DNA from: Hymenobacter cellulosilyticus
GTDB taxonomy: Bacteria > Bacteroidota > Bacteroidia > Cytophagales > Hymenobacteraceae
Direction of reading: 5' to 3'
DNA length: 64,000 nt
Assembly: GCF_022919215.1 (NCBI RefSeq)
Contig: NZ_CP095046.1
Location: forward strand, 4,640,501-4,704,500
A program made the translations under genes and the position numbers. Positions 51,777 to 62,075 of this stretch are shown piece by piece. Each line of letters starts with the position of its first letter. Position 1 is the stretch's first letter. Below the pieces are notes generated by a model. The model was not told the DNA's origin. It made no database searches and worked only from the letters and a program-made list of their open reading frames with translations.

Positions 51777-54133
51777 TCACTCGGTCCGCAGGCTCAGCAT
51801 GGGGTTGCGGCGGGCAGCCCGCCAGGCCTGCACACTCACTGTGAGCCAGGCAATGAGTAGGGCCCCCAGTCCGGCTGCCGCAAAGTACCACCACTGCCAC
51901 GCCACGCGGTAAGCAAAGCCTTCTAACCACCGCTGCAGGAGCAGGTAGCTCAGGGGCAGCGCTAGTACGATGGCCACGACGACCAGCCAAGTTAGGCTAC
52001 TGGTCAACAGCCAGACAATGCCCACTTCGCTCGCGCCCAAGGCCTTGCGGATGCCGATTTCCTTGCGCCGCCGCTCGGCGGTGAAGGTGGCCAGCCCCAG
52101 CAGACCCAGGGCGGAAATGAGAATGGCCAGCCCGGCAAAGTAGCGGGCGAGCACCGCCACCCGCCGCTCGGCTACGTACTGGGCCTGGTAGTCGGTATCC
52201 AGAAACGAGTAGTCGAGCGTAAAGCCGGGGTTGTAGGCAGCGTACAGTTGCTGAAGCTGCGCAATCGTGGCCTGCTCCGCATTTGGCTGGAGCTTCACTA
52301 GTACCGTGTTAATCTGGGGGTCGAGCTTGAGGACAAGGGGTTTGATTTTTTCGTGCAGTGACTCGTAGTGGAAGTCGCGGACCACGCCCACGATGCGGGC
52401 CCCGTCGAGCTGTTGGCCCACGGGGTCCGGCATCCCCAGGCCGGCCACCAGGGCCTGGTTGACGAGGATGGCGGCGCTGTCGGCGCGAAACTGCGACGCA
52501 AAGCTGCGGCCGGCTACCAAGTGCATGCCCATCGTTTCCACCAGGTCGTAGTTGACCAGCATCGTCGCTACTGGTAGGCGCTTCCCCGCCAGCTCACCTC
52601 CGAGACGTAGCGCCCACCAAAGAAGCCGCCCAAGACGCTGGACGCCTGCACGACGCCGGGCAACTTTCTCACCTCAGCCAGAAAGGCCGCTTGCTGGCGC
52701 GCCGCCTTGCCGCCCGTATCAAAGCGGAGCACGTGGGCTTTGTCGTAGCCCAGCGGCTGGCGCTGTATAAACGCCAGCTGCGCGTTGACGACCACCACGG
52801 CCACGATGAACAGCACCGAGAGCGTGAATTGCAGCACGACCAAGCCCTGCCGCGTCCACACGTCGCCGGCCCTGGTCGGCAGCTTGCCTTTCAGCACAAC
52901 CGCCGGCTGGAAACCCGACAGGTAGAACGCGGGGTAGCTGCCCGCCAGCAGCCCCGTGCCCAGCGCCAGGGCCAGACTGGCCCCCACCAGCTGCGGCTCC
53001 CACCGCAAGGCCAGCGGCTTGCCCGTCAGCTCGCTGAACTGCGGAAGCACGAGCTGTACCAGCCCCACGGCCACGATCAGGGCCAGCAAGGCCATCACCA
53101 CGGATTCGGTCAGGTACTGCCTCACCAGCGCGGCGCGGCTTGCCCCCAGGGCCTTGCGAATACCCACTTCCTTTACCCGCCGCGAGGCCTTGGCAGTGAA
53201 CAGATTCATGAAATTGATGCTGGCAATCACCAGAATGAGCCCGGCAATCAGGGCGAACAGCCGCACGTAAGTAATGCGCCCCCCGGTGGCGATGCCGTTT
53301 TCGTAGGTGCTGTGCAGGTACCCCGCCGAGAACGGCCGCACGAACAGCGTGCGCCCCCGGGCCTGGGCTTGGGCGCTTTTGGTTTTCAGCAAACCCGCCA
53401 GCTTGGCTTGAAACTGCGCCGGGTCGGCTCCCTCCTTCAAGGCTAAGTAGGTGTTGAAGGGGCCGTCGTCATCCCACTTGATGGTCTCGCCCATCTGCAT
53501 CAGGTCCTTAAACGAGGCGAACGGCAGTACGCAGTCAAACTGCTCGGACGAGTTACGGGGCACCCCGGCAAACACCCCAGCCACCAGGCAGGTCTGTTTT
53601 ATGTCGGCCATTTGCCATTCCACGGCTTTGCCCAAGCTGTTTTGTGGCGACCCAAAGAGCTTAGTTGCCAAGGCCTCGGAGAGCACAATCCCGTTTTTAT
53701 CCCGCAGTACCGTGGCGGGGGTGCCCACCAGCAGGGGGTAGGAAAACAGCTGGAAGAAGGCCGGGTCCGCGTACTTGGGGACAGCATTCAGGTGCTGGCC
53801 GCCCGCCGCCAGCGTGAACCCGGGGAAGAATGGTACCGGCGTGGTGGTGGCCACGAATTCAATCTCCGGCATTTCCCGCCGCAGGGCTTCGGCCAGCAGC
53901 GGCACGGTCCCGGTTTGGGTCTCGATGCCGGCGGCCGTGCGGCGGTTTTCCATCACCTGATACAGCCGGCCATCCAGAGCGTGGTAGCGGTCGAAGCTGC
54001 GCTCGTCGCTAATCCACAGGTAGATGAGCAGCCCGCAGGCTAGGCCGGTCGAGAGGCCAATCAGGTTGATAAAGAACGTGCTTTTGAACCGCTTGAAGTT
54101 GCGGTAGATGAGCAGCAAAGGGTAGGGAAGCAT
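51777..54133 (-). CDS. MacB/FtsX-type ABC transporter permease (frameshifted)
   Basis: The repaired protein is 785 residues with two repeats of the MacB permease. Each has a periplasmic domain followed by membrane helices with VKEVGIRKALGASRAALVRQ and RRKEIGIRKALGASEVGIVW, the coupling helix signature. The N-terminus is FKSTFFINLIGLSTGLACGL. One base is missing near 52573, which splits it into two open frames. With the ATPase at 54152 and adaptor at 54875 it forms a tripartite efflux or lipoprotein-related transporter, 18 and 39 bp apart. Confidence 0.85.
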
Positions 54134-54151
54134 GGCCGAAGGAGGAATCGG

Positions 54152-54835
54152 TTAGAATTGGTAGCGACTGTTTTCGAGCACCACCTGTCCGTCGAGCAGG
54201 CGGATGACGCGCCGGGCGTACCGGGCGTCGTGCTCGGAGTGCGTGACCATAAGCACGGTGGTACCTGCCTCATTCAATTCGGTCAACAGGCCCAGCACGT
54301 CGTGGCCACTGGCCGAGTCGAGGTTGCCGGTGGGCTCATCGGCCAGCAGCAGCGGCGGGGCGTTCACCACGGCGCGGGCCACGGCCACGCGCTGCTGCTG
54401 CCCGCCCGAGAGTTGCAGCGGAAAGTGGTTGCGCCGGTGCAGCAGCTGCATTTTATCCAGTACCTGCTGCACCCGCTGCCGCCGCTCGGCAGCCCCTACG
54501 CCGAGGTAGCGCAGGGGTAGCTCCACGTTCTCGAACACTGTCAGCTCCTCAATCAGGTTAAAGCTCTGAAACACGAAGCCCAGGCTGCGCTTGCGCAGCT
54601 CGGCCCGCTGGCGCTCGGAGTAGCGGCTGGTTTCGGTGCCTAGCAGTTGCAGGCTGCCGCCGTCGGGCTCGTCGAGTAGCCCCAGTAGGTTGAGCAGCGT
54701 CGATTTGCCGCAGCCCGAGGGGCCCATGATGGCTACAAACTCCCCTTGCTCCACCGTCAACGAGACGTGGTTCAGCGCCTTAGTTTGTACCTGCTCGGTG
54801 CGGTACAACTTTTCCAGGTTTTCGGTCTTAATCAT
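54152..54835 (-). CDS. ABC transporter ATP-binding protein, MacB/LolD class
   Basis: The 227-residue ATPase has Walker A GPSGCGKSTLLNLLG, signature LSGGQQQRVAVARAV, Walker B PLLLLADEPTGNLDS and the H loop VTHSEHD. NLDSASG is typical of the MacB/LolD class. It powers the permease that follows. Confidence 0.95.
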   Translation of the reverse strand: MIKTENLEKLYRTEQVQTKALNHVSLTVEQGEFVAIMGPSGCGKSTLLNLLGLLDEPDGGSLQLLGTETSRYSERQRAELRKRSLGFVFQSFNLIEELTVFENVELPLRYLGVGAAERRQRVQQVLDKMQLLHRRNHFPLQLSGGQQQRVAVARAVVNAPPLLLADEPTGNLDSASGHDVLGLLTELNEAGTTVLMVTHSEHDARYARRVIRLLDGQVVLENSRYQF

Positions 54836-54874
54836 GAGTAGCAGTCATTTATGGTCAGGTAGTCATTAAAAATT

Positions 54875-56134
54875 CTATGGCTGGTGGTTGTCCAGCACTA
54901 GTTCCTGTTGGTCAGCATAGCTTTCGTAGCTGGAGGTCACGACTTGGTCGCCAGGCCGCAGGCCCGCCAGCACCTCGTAGTAGTTGGGGTTCTGCCGCCC
55001 CAGCCGGATGGCCACGCGTTGGGCCCGGGTGCCATCAGCCCCCAGCTTGAACGCCCAATTGCCCACGGTTTGCTGGTAAAAGCCGCCTTTGGGCAGCAGC
55101 ACCGCCGGGGCCTTCGCGCTCAGCGCTAGCCGGATGGGTAGGGTCTGTCCTCGCCGCAAACCCGGTGGGGGCACGTCGGTAAAGGCCAGGTCGATTTGCA
55201 GCCCTTTGGCCACTTGGGCGAAGATTTTGGTCACGCGCAAGGTATACGTCTGCCCATCCACCACCACTTCGCCCACCTGACCGGCCGCAATGCGGGCAAT
55301 GTAGAACTCATCAACCGCGGCGTGCAGTTTCACGCCAGCCAGCGCATCAATCTGCCCCAGGCGCTGACCCCGGGTTTTGGCCTCGCCCACTTCCGCAGCC
55401 AGTGAGCTGAGCCGCCCGCCCACCGGGGCCCGCAGCAGCAGGTCGGCCATCTTGCGCTGCATCAGGGCCAGGTTGCTGGTTATGCGCTGCACTGATTCCT
55501 GCATGGCTTCTATCTGCTGCTGCATGGCCACCGAATCCTGGTGCAGGGTCTGCTGCGTCAGCTGCCGCCGGCGCAGCTGGTAGCGGTAGACGTTCTGGCT
55601 CTGCAAGTAGTCCTGCCGCGCAATCACCTTCTGGTCGTAGAGCACCTGGTTGGTGTCGAACACCCGCCGGGCCTCGGCCAGCTGGAAGTCGATGTCGGCC
55701 AACTGATTTTGGCGCAGAATACGGTTTTGCAGCAGCTGGGTGCGGGTGTTGCGCAGGTTGTTCATCAGGTCGTACACGGCCGTTTCGCGGTTCACCATTT
55801 CCAGCTGCAGGTCGGGGTTCGCTAGCCGCAGCAACGGCTGGCCTGCCGTCAGGGTCGCGCCCTCTTCCACTAGTACTTGCTGCACCGTGCCAGCCTCCGC
55901 CGCGTCCAAGTACACGGTGTGCAGGGGCTGCACCACCCCGTCGATGGCTGTAAATTCCTGAAAATTACCCCGTGTAACGGGGCTAATGGTCAACCGGCTG
56001 GCCGCTACGTGCAGCCGCTGGCCCGGCCTAGGCCAGTAGATGCTGGCCACACCCGTGCCCACCAGCACCAGAAGCCCTAGCCACCACCAACGGGCAACAA
56101 ACCACCATTTTTTTTTCGGTATCAGAACATCCAT
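54875..56134 (-). CDS. Periplasmic adaptor (HlyD/MacA-like)
   Basis: The 419-residue protein has an N-terminal membrane helix (WWWLGLLVLVGTGVASIYW), lipoyl-like halves (VQQVLVEEGATLTAGQPLLR near the start and RAPVGGRLSSLAAEVGEAKT after), and a long helical hairpin between them. It links the inner-membrane transporter to the outer membrane. The start is placed at MDVLIPKKKWW. It is the first gene of the efflux operon and is divergent from the NtrC-like regulator. Confidence 0.9.
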   Translation of the reverse strand: MDVLIPKKKWWFVARWWWLGLLVLVGTGVASIYWPRPGQRLHVAASRLTISPVTRGNFQEFTAIDGVVQPLHTVYLDAAEAGTVQQVLVEEGATLTAGQPLLRLANPDLQLEMVNRETAVYDLMNNLRNTRTQLLQNRILRQNQLADIDFQLAEARRVFDTNQVLYDQKVIARQDYLQSQNVYRYQLRRRQLTQQTLHQDSVAMQQQIEAMQESVQRITSNLALMQRKMADLLLRAPVGGRLSSLAAEVGEAKTRGQRLGQIDALAGVKLHAAVDEFYIARIAAGQVGEVVVDGQTYTLRVTKIFAQVAKGLQIDLAFTDVPPPGLRRGQTLPIRLALSAKAPAVLLPKGGFYQQTVGNWAFKLGADGTRAQRVAIRLGRQNPNYYEVLAGLRPGDQVVTSSYESYADQQELVLDNHQP

Positions 56135-56437
56135 TCGATTTGGCGCAAGCAATAGCAGCAAAAACTATTGACCAGAGGTGCCAAAAACGGTGCCCTTGTT
56201 GTAAGTAGGTGCAAGTCAGCAATATGAGATAAAGACCTGATAGCTAGTTGTTACCAAGTGTCCGGTTTTGTTACAGTTGACCGTACGGTTCTGTTACGGC
56301 TTGCATCTACTGATGGACTGGGATCAGCTTGGCTGACTGAAAACCAGTATTTTCAGAGGTCTGCACGGTTTATGTGGCCTGGGTTGGTACGGGTGCCAGA
56401 TAACCCCGACTTTTACGTTTTACTCATCCTTTTTTTC
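56135..56437. promoter_or_regulatory. Divergent regulatory region with two pairs of direct repeats
   Basis: The space between the efflux operon and the two-component operon holds CGGTTTTGTTAC (56263-56274) and CGGTTCTGTTAC (56286-56297), 23 bp apart. It also holds two GGTGCC copies 12 bp apart (56177-56194). The spacing of whole helical turns fits activator sites for the NtrC-like regulator. TTGGCACC on the minus strand resembles a sigma-54 -24 element, but I found no good -12 partner. Confidence 0.4.
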
Positions 56438-57818
56438 ATGATTTCTAAGCACGCCCGCATCCTAGTGGTAGACGACGAGAGTGACGTACTGTTCGCCCTC
56501 AAGCTGCTGCTTAAAAACGAGGTGCGGGAAGTCGTGACGGAGAAAAACCCGGAACTGCTGCTCTCCCTGCTCCGGCAACAGCACTTCGACGCCGTTCTAC
56601 TCGACATGAACTACCGCAGCGGCCAGACGACAGGCAACGAGGGCTTTTACTGGCTGGGCCGCATCCTGGAGCACGACCCCACCACAGCCGTTATCCTGAT
56701 TACGGCCTATGGCGACGTGCGCACGGCGGTGCGTGCTCTTAAAGCTGGCGCCACCGATTTCCTGCTTAAGCCTTGGCACAACGAACAGCTGCTGCAAACG
56801 CTGGCCGCTGCCCTGCGACCTAAGACCGGCAGCAAAAGAGGGGGCACCCGAAGAAAGTAGTCGGGCCGGCCGCTGTTACCGCGCTACTTGGAGAGTCAGC
56901 CGCCATGCAGGAAGTGCGCGCTATTATTGAAAAGGTCGCCCCAACGGAAGCCAACGTGCTGCTGCTCGGCGAGAACGGCACGGGCAAAGAGCTGGTCGCC
57001 AAGTCCCTGCACGAACAGTCGCGCCGCGCTACCCGGCCCTTTGTGGCCGCCGATGTAGCCGCCCTCAGCGAAGGGTTGTTTGAGAGTGAGCTGTTTGGGC
57101 ACACCAAGGGCGCGTTTACGGATGCCCAGGCCAGCCGCGTAGGCCGGTTTGAGGCGGCTACCGGAGGGACCTTATTTCTGGATGAGATTGGCAACATAGC
57201 CCTGCCGCAGCAAGCCAAGCTGCTCACGGCCCTGCAAAACCGCCAGGTGGTGCCTGTAGGGAGCAATACCCCTGTACCGGTGGATATCCGGCTGTTGTCG
57301 GCCACCAACGCCCCGCTGCATGCCCTAGTGGCCCGCGGCACCTTTCGCCAGGACCTGATGTACCGCCTCAATACGGTTGAAATCACGCTGCCGCCCCTGC
57401 GCGAACGGGACGACGACGTGCAGCTGTTAGCCCTGCACTTCGCTCAGGTGTATGCGGCCCGCAACCGGCAACCCGTGCCGGAATTCAGTGCCGCTGCCCT
57501 GCGCAAGCTCCGCCAGCACACGTGGCCTGGCAATGTGCGTGAACTGCAACACGCCGTGGAGCGGGCCGTTATCCTAGGGGCTGGCCCGTATTGCGTCCTG
57601 CCGATTTCTCGTTTCAGAACCCCGAATCGACGGCGGCTTCCGGGGCAGCAGCACCAGCGGCGCCCGGGGCTGAGAATCCACGGGCGTTGCTGGAAGTAGA
57701 AAAAAATACCATTCTGCAGGCCATTGAGCGCCACCAGGGCAACCTTACCAAAGCGGCTAAGGAACTGGGGCTCACCCGTCCTGCCCTCTACCGTCGGCTC
57801 GACAAGCATGACATTTAA
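56438..57818 (+). CDS. NtrC-type sigma-54-dependent response regulator (two frameshifts)
   Basis: The repaired protein is 460 residues. The receiver has ILVVDDESDVLFAL, the phospho-accepting Asp in AVLLDMNYRSG, and ITAYGD. The AAA domain has Walker A LLLGENGTGKELVAKSLH, the GAFTDA motif that contacts sigma-54 (GHTKGAFTDAQASRVG), and TLFLDEIGNI. The C-terminal Fis-type helix is LTKAAKELGLTRPALYRRL. Bases are missing near 56840 (G run) and near 57590 (C run). It overlaps the kinase gene by 11 bp and is divergent from the efflux operon, its likely target. Confidence 0.9.
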
Positions 57819-59163
57819 CAACCTAGACGCTCACCTGCTGGGACGATTAGTACTGCTGGTAGCCGCGCTGGCCGGGGGCGGGTACGCCACGCTGCACCAC
57901 GCCTACGGGCTAGCCCTGGGGGCCGTAGTGCTGTTGCTAGTCCTGGTCTTGGACCTGGCGCGCTACCTGGCGCGCGGCCAGCAGGCCCTAGCCGACTTCA
58001 CCTTAGCCCTCCAGTACCGGGATTTTTCGCGGCAGTATCCGTTGCAGTCCGTCCCGGCGTCGCTGCGGCCCTTGCACGAGGCCTTCAACCAAGTCAACGC
58101 TACGTTTCGGGAACTGCGGGCCGCGCAGGAAGGGCAGTTTCAATACCTGCAAACCATCCTGGCGCTGCTCGATACCGGCATTGTGTCCTACGACAAGGCG
58201 GGCACTGTGGTCTGGGTGAACGAGGCTTTTAAACAGACGCTGCACCTACCGTACCTAAACAATATCCAGGCGCTGCAATCCCGGCAGCCGGTTCTATACG
58301 AGGCCATCTGCCGGGTAACTCCTGGCCAGCCCGTGGTAGTGAAACTGACGGTAGACCTCCAGACGGTGCAACTGCTCGTGTCGGCCACCCAATTTAAGCT
58401 GCGAGGCGAAGCATTTACCCTGCTGGCCTTTAAAAACGTGAGCCAGGCCCTGGCGGATACCGAAACGGCCGCCTGGCAGCAACTGCTACGGGTCATGACG
58501 CACGAAATCATGAACTCAGTCGCCCCCATTGCTTCGCTGGCGGATTCGTTGGGCCGCCACGTGCAGCGCGCCCGACAGCAGGATGCCTTCGCCGAATTAA
58601 TCGACGATGTGGGCACCGGCATTCGCATCATTCAACAGCGTAGCGAAGGGCTGCTGCGCTTCGCCCAGGTGTACCGCGATTTTAGCACCCTGGCCTCGCC
58701 GCAGCGCACGACCCTTTACGTGCAGGAATTGCTGCAGGCCACCCGGCAGCTACTAGCGGAACAGCTAGAAGCACAAGGCATTGAGGTCACCCTTAGCGTC
58801 CGGCCCGCCCACCTCACCCTACACGCCGACGGCCACCTGCTAGAGCAAGTACTCATCAATCTGGTGCTGAATGCGGCGCAGGCAGTCACCCAAACCCCTA
58901 ATCCTCACATTAGCGTGGTGGCTTGGTCTGATGAACTGGAACGAGCAGTTATTGAGGTGAAAGACAACGGGAGCGGTATCCCTGCCGACGTGCTGGACAG
59001 CATCTTTATCCCTTTTTTCACCACCCGCCCCAACGGCTCCGGGATTGGACTTAGCTTGGCCAAGCAAATCATGCAGTTGCACCAGGGTAGCATTCAGGTC
59101 CATTCTGTAGCAGGGGCAGGCAGTACGTTTCAGCTATGGTTTCCCCCTTCAGTTACCTTCTAG
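57808..59163 (+). CDS. Sensor histidine kinase (NtrY-like)
   Basis: The 451-residue kinase has two N-terminal membrane helices (LVLLVAALAGGGYATLHHA, LALGAVVLLLVLVLDLARY), a PAS-like domain (ILALLDTGIVSYDKAGTVVW), the His box VMTHEIMNSVAPIASLADSL, the N box NLVLNAAQAVTQTPNP and G boxes VKDNGSGIP and GSGIGLSLAKQIM. It should phosphorylate the NtrC-like protein encoded just upstream. The start ATG at 57808 overlaps the regulator stop. Confidence 0.9.
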   Translation: MTFNNLDAHLLGRLVLLVAALAGGGYATLHHAYGLALGAVVLLLVLVLDLARYLARGQQALADFTLALQYRDFSRQYPLQSVPASLRPLHEAFNQVNATFRELRAAQEGQFQYLQTILALLDTGIVSYDKAGTVVWVNEAFKQTLHLPYLNNIQALQSRQPVLYEAICRVTPGQPVVVKLTVDLQTVQLLVSATQFKLRGEAFTLLAFKNVSQALADTETAAWQQLLRVMTHEIMNSVAPIASLADSLGRHVQRARQQDAFAELIDDVGTGIRIIQQRSEGLLRFAQVYRDFSTLASPQRTTLYVQELLQATRQLLAEQLEAQGIEVTLSVRPAHLTLHADGHLLEQVLINLVLNAAQAVTQTPNPHISVVAWSDELERAVIEVKDNGSGIPADVLDSIFIPFFTTRPNGSGIGLSLAKQIMQLHQGSIQVHSVAGAGSTFQLWFPPSVTF

Positions 59164-59192
59164 GGTATGAAAATACTCCTACGTTCAGTACG

Positions 59193-59350
59193 AGGGGCAA
59201 GCGGGTCAAGAGGTGCTGCAGTGCCGGCCGCACTTTCATAGACGATACTTTTTCCTGCGCTACTTCAGCGCAGCTATGACCCTGCAAAGCATCGGCCTGA
59301 AGGGGCAACTGCAGGTCAGCGGTGCTGACGCGGGCGTAGCCAAAAATCAT
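59193..59350 (-). pseudogene. Resolvase/invertase N-terminal remnant
   Basis: The segment starts MIFGYARVSTADLQLPLQAD, the opening of serine recombinases with YARVSTAD, and goes on with EVAQEKVSSMKVRPALQHLL. It ends after about 50 residues without the catalytic core being complete and without the DNA-binding part. It is a remnant of a mobile element between the kinase and the PhoD gene. Confidence 0.7.
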
Positions 59351-59361
59351 AGGCGAAATAG

Positions 59362-59395
59362 TAAAAAAAGTGTTCTAGCTTGTGGCCAGAACACT
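59362..59395 (-). terminator. Terminator of the PhoD gene
   Basis: AGTGTTCT / AGAACACT pair around an 11-nt loop; on the minus strand TTTTTTT follows the stem. It starts about 30 bp after the stop of the PhoD-like gene. Confidence 0.8.
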
Positions 59396-59424
59396 ATAGA
59401 AAATTTGGGTAAGGGCAAGCCGGC

Positions 59425-61163
59425 TTACGCGTAGCTTTCCGTGCGGCCGGTGGTTGTGGCGGCGGTTTCCGTGGCCAGATCGGCTACGTACTTCCAGGTG
59501 CCCGTCGCCGCGCTGTTGGTGAAGCTTACTTCCAGGAAGCCCCGGCGCGAAGCATCCAGGTAGTGCAGGTCGTTGATGAGGGCGGTATTGGCTTGTTCGA
59601 AGCCCTGGATAGCCGCCGCGTTGCCGCCGAAGAAGGCCTCGAAGCCCGGCGACGATACCGAAGGCGCGGCAAACTCTACGCCCACGCGCCGGCCGGTGCT
59701 GGTGGTAAGGTCGCTGTACCAGGCGTTGTGGGTGTCGCCGGCCAGGGCCACCAGCTTCTTGGAGCCGGCCGCGGCCAGCACCGCCTCCCGCTCGATTGGG
59801 TACCCATCCCAGGCGTCGAGGTTGTAGGGCAGCACTGTTTCGACGCGGGCCCGCTCGGCGGCCGTCACGGTAGGGTCGCCGGCGGCAATGCGCGTTTTGA
59901 TGGTAATGAGCTGGGTAGCCAGGGTGGTGTACTGCTGGAGCAGGGCGGGCGTGGCCCCGCTGCCGGCTAGTTGGGCTACCAGGGGCAGCATTTCGGCCGG
60001 AATGTAAATTTTGCCCATCAGGACCTGGGAGCCCAGCACCTGCCACCGGGCCGAGCTGCCGGACAAGGCCGCAGTGAGCCAGTTGCGCTGCTCGCTGCCC
60101 AGAATGCTGCGGGCCGGATTCAGCCACGCCGCCCCGAAGGCCGCCGCGTTCAGCCCCCGGTCGGGGTTAGGTAGTCCGTCAGGCTCAGCTGCTTGTCGCG
60201 GCCCACCATGCGGGTGTCGAGCATAAGTAGGTTGACCAGCCCGCCGAAGTCGAAGCTGCGGTAAATCTTGGTTTTGTCGCTCACGCGGGCAGGCAGGTAC
60301 TCGTGCCATACCTGCTGGGCGTACTGCCGGCGCTGCTCAAAGCTGCCTTCGGAGGGCTGGTGGTTTTCGGCCCCGCCGGTGTAGGCGTCGTTGGTCAGCT
60401 CGTGGTCGTCCCAGACGCAAATAAAGGGCTTGAGCTGGTGCACGCGCTGCAGCTGCTTATCGGAGCGGTACTGCCGGTAGCGGGTACGATAGTCGCCTAA
60501 ACTCAGGATTTCGGTGGCGGGCTGGTGCTGACGGTCCAGGCCGGCCGTCGTGGGGTTGGTGCCGTAGCCGCCGGCCCCGTACTCGTAGATATAGTCGCCG
60601 AGGTGCACCACCACGTCCGCGTCGGAGGCCGCTACGGCCCCGTACACGTTGAACAGGCCAGCCTGGTAGTTGGCGCACGACACCACCGCCAGCTTCGCGC
60701 TGCTGGCCTGCCCGGCGGCGGGCAGCGTGCGGGTTTCGCCCACCACCGACTCCTTGCCGGTGCGCCCGCTGCGAAACCGATAGTAGTACTTGCGGTTGGC
60801 GCTTAGCCCGGACACGTCGGCCCACACCGTGTAGTCGGCATCGGCCCGGGCCGGCAGCTCCCCGGAGCCCTTCAAGGTGGCGAAGGCGGCATCTTCGGCT
60901 ACCTCCCACCGAATGCTCGCGTCGCCCGACTCGTTGTCGGCCGGCGTGTAGCGCGTCCAGATGATGACGCGGTCCTGCTGCGGATCGAAGCTGGCTAATC
61001 CTTCTTTAAATCCAAACTCGCCGGTATAGGCTACGTCTGCTTCGTCCTCGTCGTCGCAGCCGCTCAGCAGGCCGGGCAACAACGCTACGCCACCCGTCAG
61101 GACAGCAGTTTGCTTGATAAAATCACGTCTATTGAGTGTATCGGCGCTCCGTACTTTAGCCAT
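59425..61163 (-). CDS. phoD: Alkaline phosphatase D (PhoD) family protein (frameshifted)
   Basis: The repaired protein is 579 residues. The N-terminus has a twin-arginine signal (NRRDFIKQTAVLTGG). Next are an Fn3-like PhoD N-terminal domain (RVIIWTRYTP, YYYRFRSG) and the metallophosphatase core: AVVSCANYQAGLFNVYGAVA, VVHLGDYIYEYG, VWDDHELTND, and VALAGDTHNAW. It is a Tat-exported phosphodiesterase or monoesterase depending on Ca2+ and Fe3+. One base is missing at 60163-60166 (G run). Confidence 0.9.
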
Positions 61164-61253
61164 ACTACAGGGTAGTTAGAAGGTTGCGGCCAAAAGTAGA
61201 GGGGTACTATTACCAGAGTATTATAGGAATATTATCAAACCCGTAGCCGCGCT

Positions 61254-61580
61254 CTATGTCGCTTGGTCCTGGAACCAGTCCCCGCTCCCGCCCCGGCTCG
61301 TGGACCCCGGAGATACCGCACGGCGAGTAGTTGGTGTGATCTTCCGAATCTTATTACCATACCCATCTGCTACGTACACATTGCCCTGTGTATCGACAGC
61401 AACCCCTTCTGGGCCAGTAAACTTTGCTATGGCACCTGGACCATTCTCCTTCCCTTGTATACCACTGCCAGCTAAGGTGCTAACTTCTACACCCGGACTA
61501 GGCTGCTCAGACTTACGGCAAGCCGTTACACTACTCAGAAGAATTAAGAAAGACCAATAGACTCTGGAATGAATCAACAT
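61254..61580 (-). pseudogene. Truncated NHL-repeat lipoprotein
   Basis: The 108-residue frame begins with a lipoprotein signal (FLILLSSVTACRK). One NHL repeat follows (GPEGVAVDTQGNVYVADGYG, then NKIRKITP). The usual series of five or six repeats is missing; after the first the sequence turns into unrelated residues and stops. It is probably the surviving 5' end of a larger gene. Confidence 0.6.
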
Positions 61581-62075
61581 GAAAAAGGATGTAATGGTAG
61601 CAGTCTGCTAGATTGAGTGAAGATATACTCTTTGGCTTTATTAACTGGAATGTGGTCCTCTCTACAGTTGCGCTGATAGGCAGAGTGACGACTACACCGG
61701 AGCGGCTTTGCCGCGAGCGTCCTGCGCCATGTGGGTACACCCCACTACATAAGCGGCACCGACCGGATTTGCAGCATAGCTACTCAAGCATATGCATCAC
61801 TCGGCCCAGCCAAGCGACTACGGCGGTACGGCAACAGAAACTCTCAGGCTGTCCTAGAAAAAATCTTCCCAAAAAGCACTAGCCTTCAGTTTAGCTGCTT
61901 TCGAAAAAGCCTCTGGCCTTTGGGTCGGGGGCTTTTTTTATGGACACCGGGGCGGGGTGGCTGCCCTGGCCGCTCCGGGTTAATTTCCCAACAACTTTTC
62001 CGCATCGGCCAGCCCGCGCCGGTATCCCTCGTATTCCTACCGAAGCAAAACCTCAACCCGCACTACTCTTTCACG
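61581..62075. other. Intergenic region with repeat C and a weak terminator
   Basis: Apart from the family C repeat (61683-61826), the region has AAAAAGCC (61904-61911) paired with GGCTTTTT (61930-61937), a weak terminator. The long open frame that runs from 61731 into the SDR gene has no coding character before 62076. Confidence 0.45.
61683..61826. repeat. Palindromic repeat, family C, copy 2
   Basis: The stretch GAGTGACGACTACACCGGAG, then CGGCTTTGCCGCGAGCG, matches the copy at 28749-28906 (GTGACGCCTACGCCGGAGCG). The right part GCTACTCAAGC and CAGCCAAGCGACTACGGCGG also matches. The outermost left arm is missing or degraded. Confidence 0.65.

Noticed and set aside
56135..56200. Sigma-54 promoter for the efflux operon
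   Set aside because: TTGGCACC is present on the minus strand, but no GC at the right distance for the -12 element was found.
61731..62075. N-terminal extension of the SDR gene
   Set aside because: It runs through the family C repeat and lacks coding character; the family N-terminus starts at 62076.
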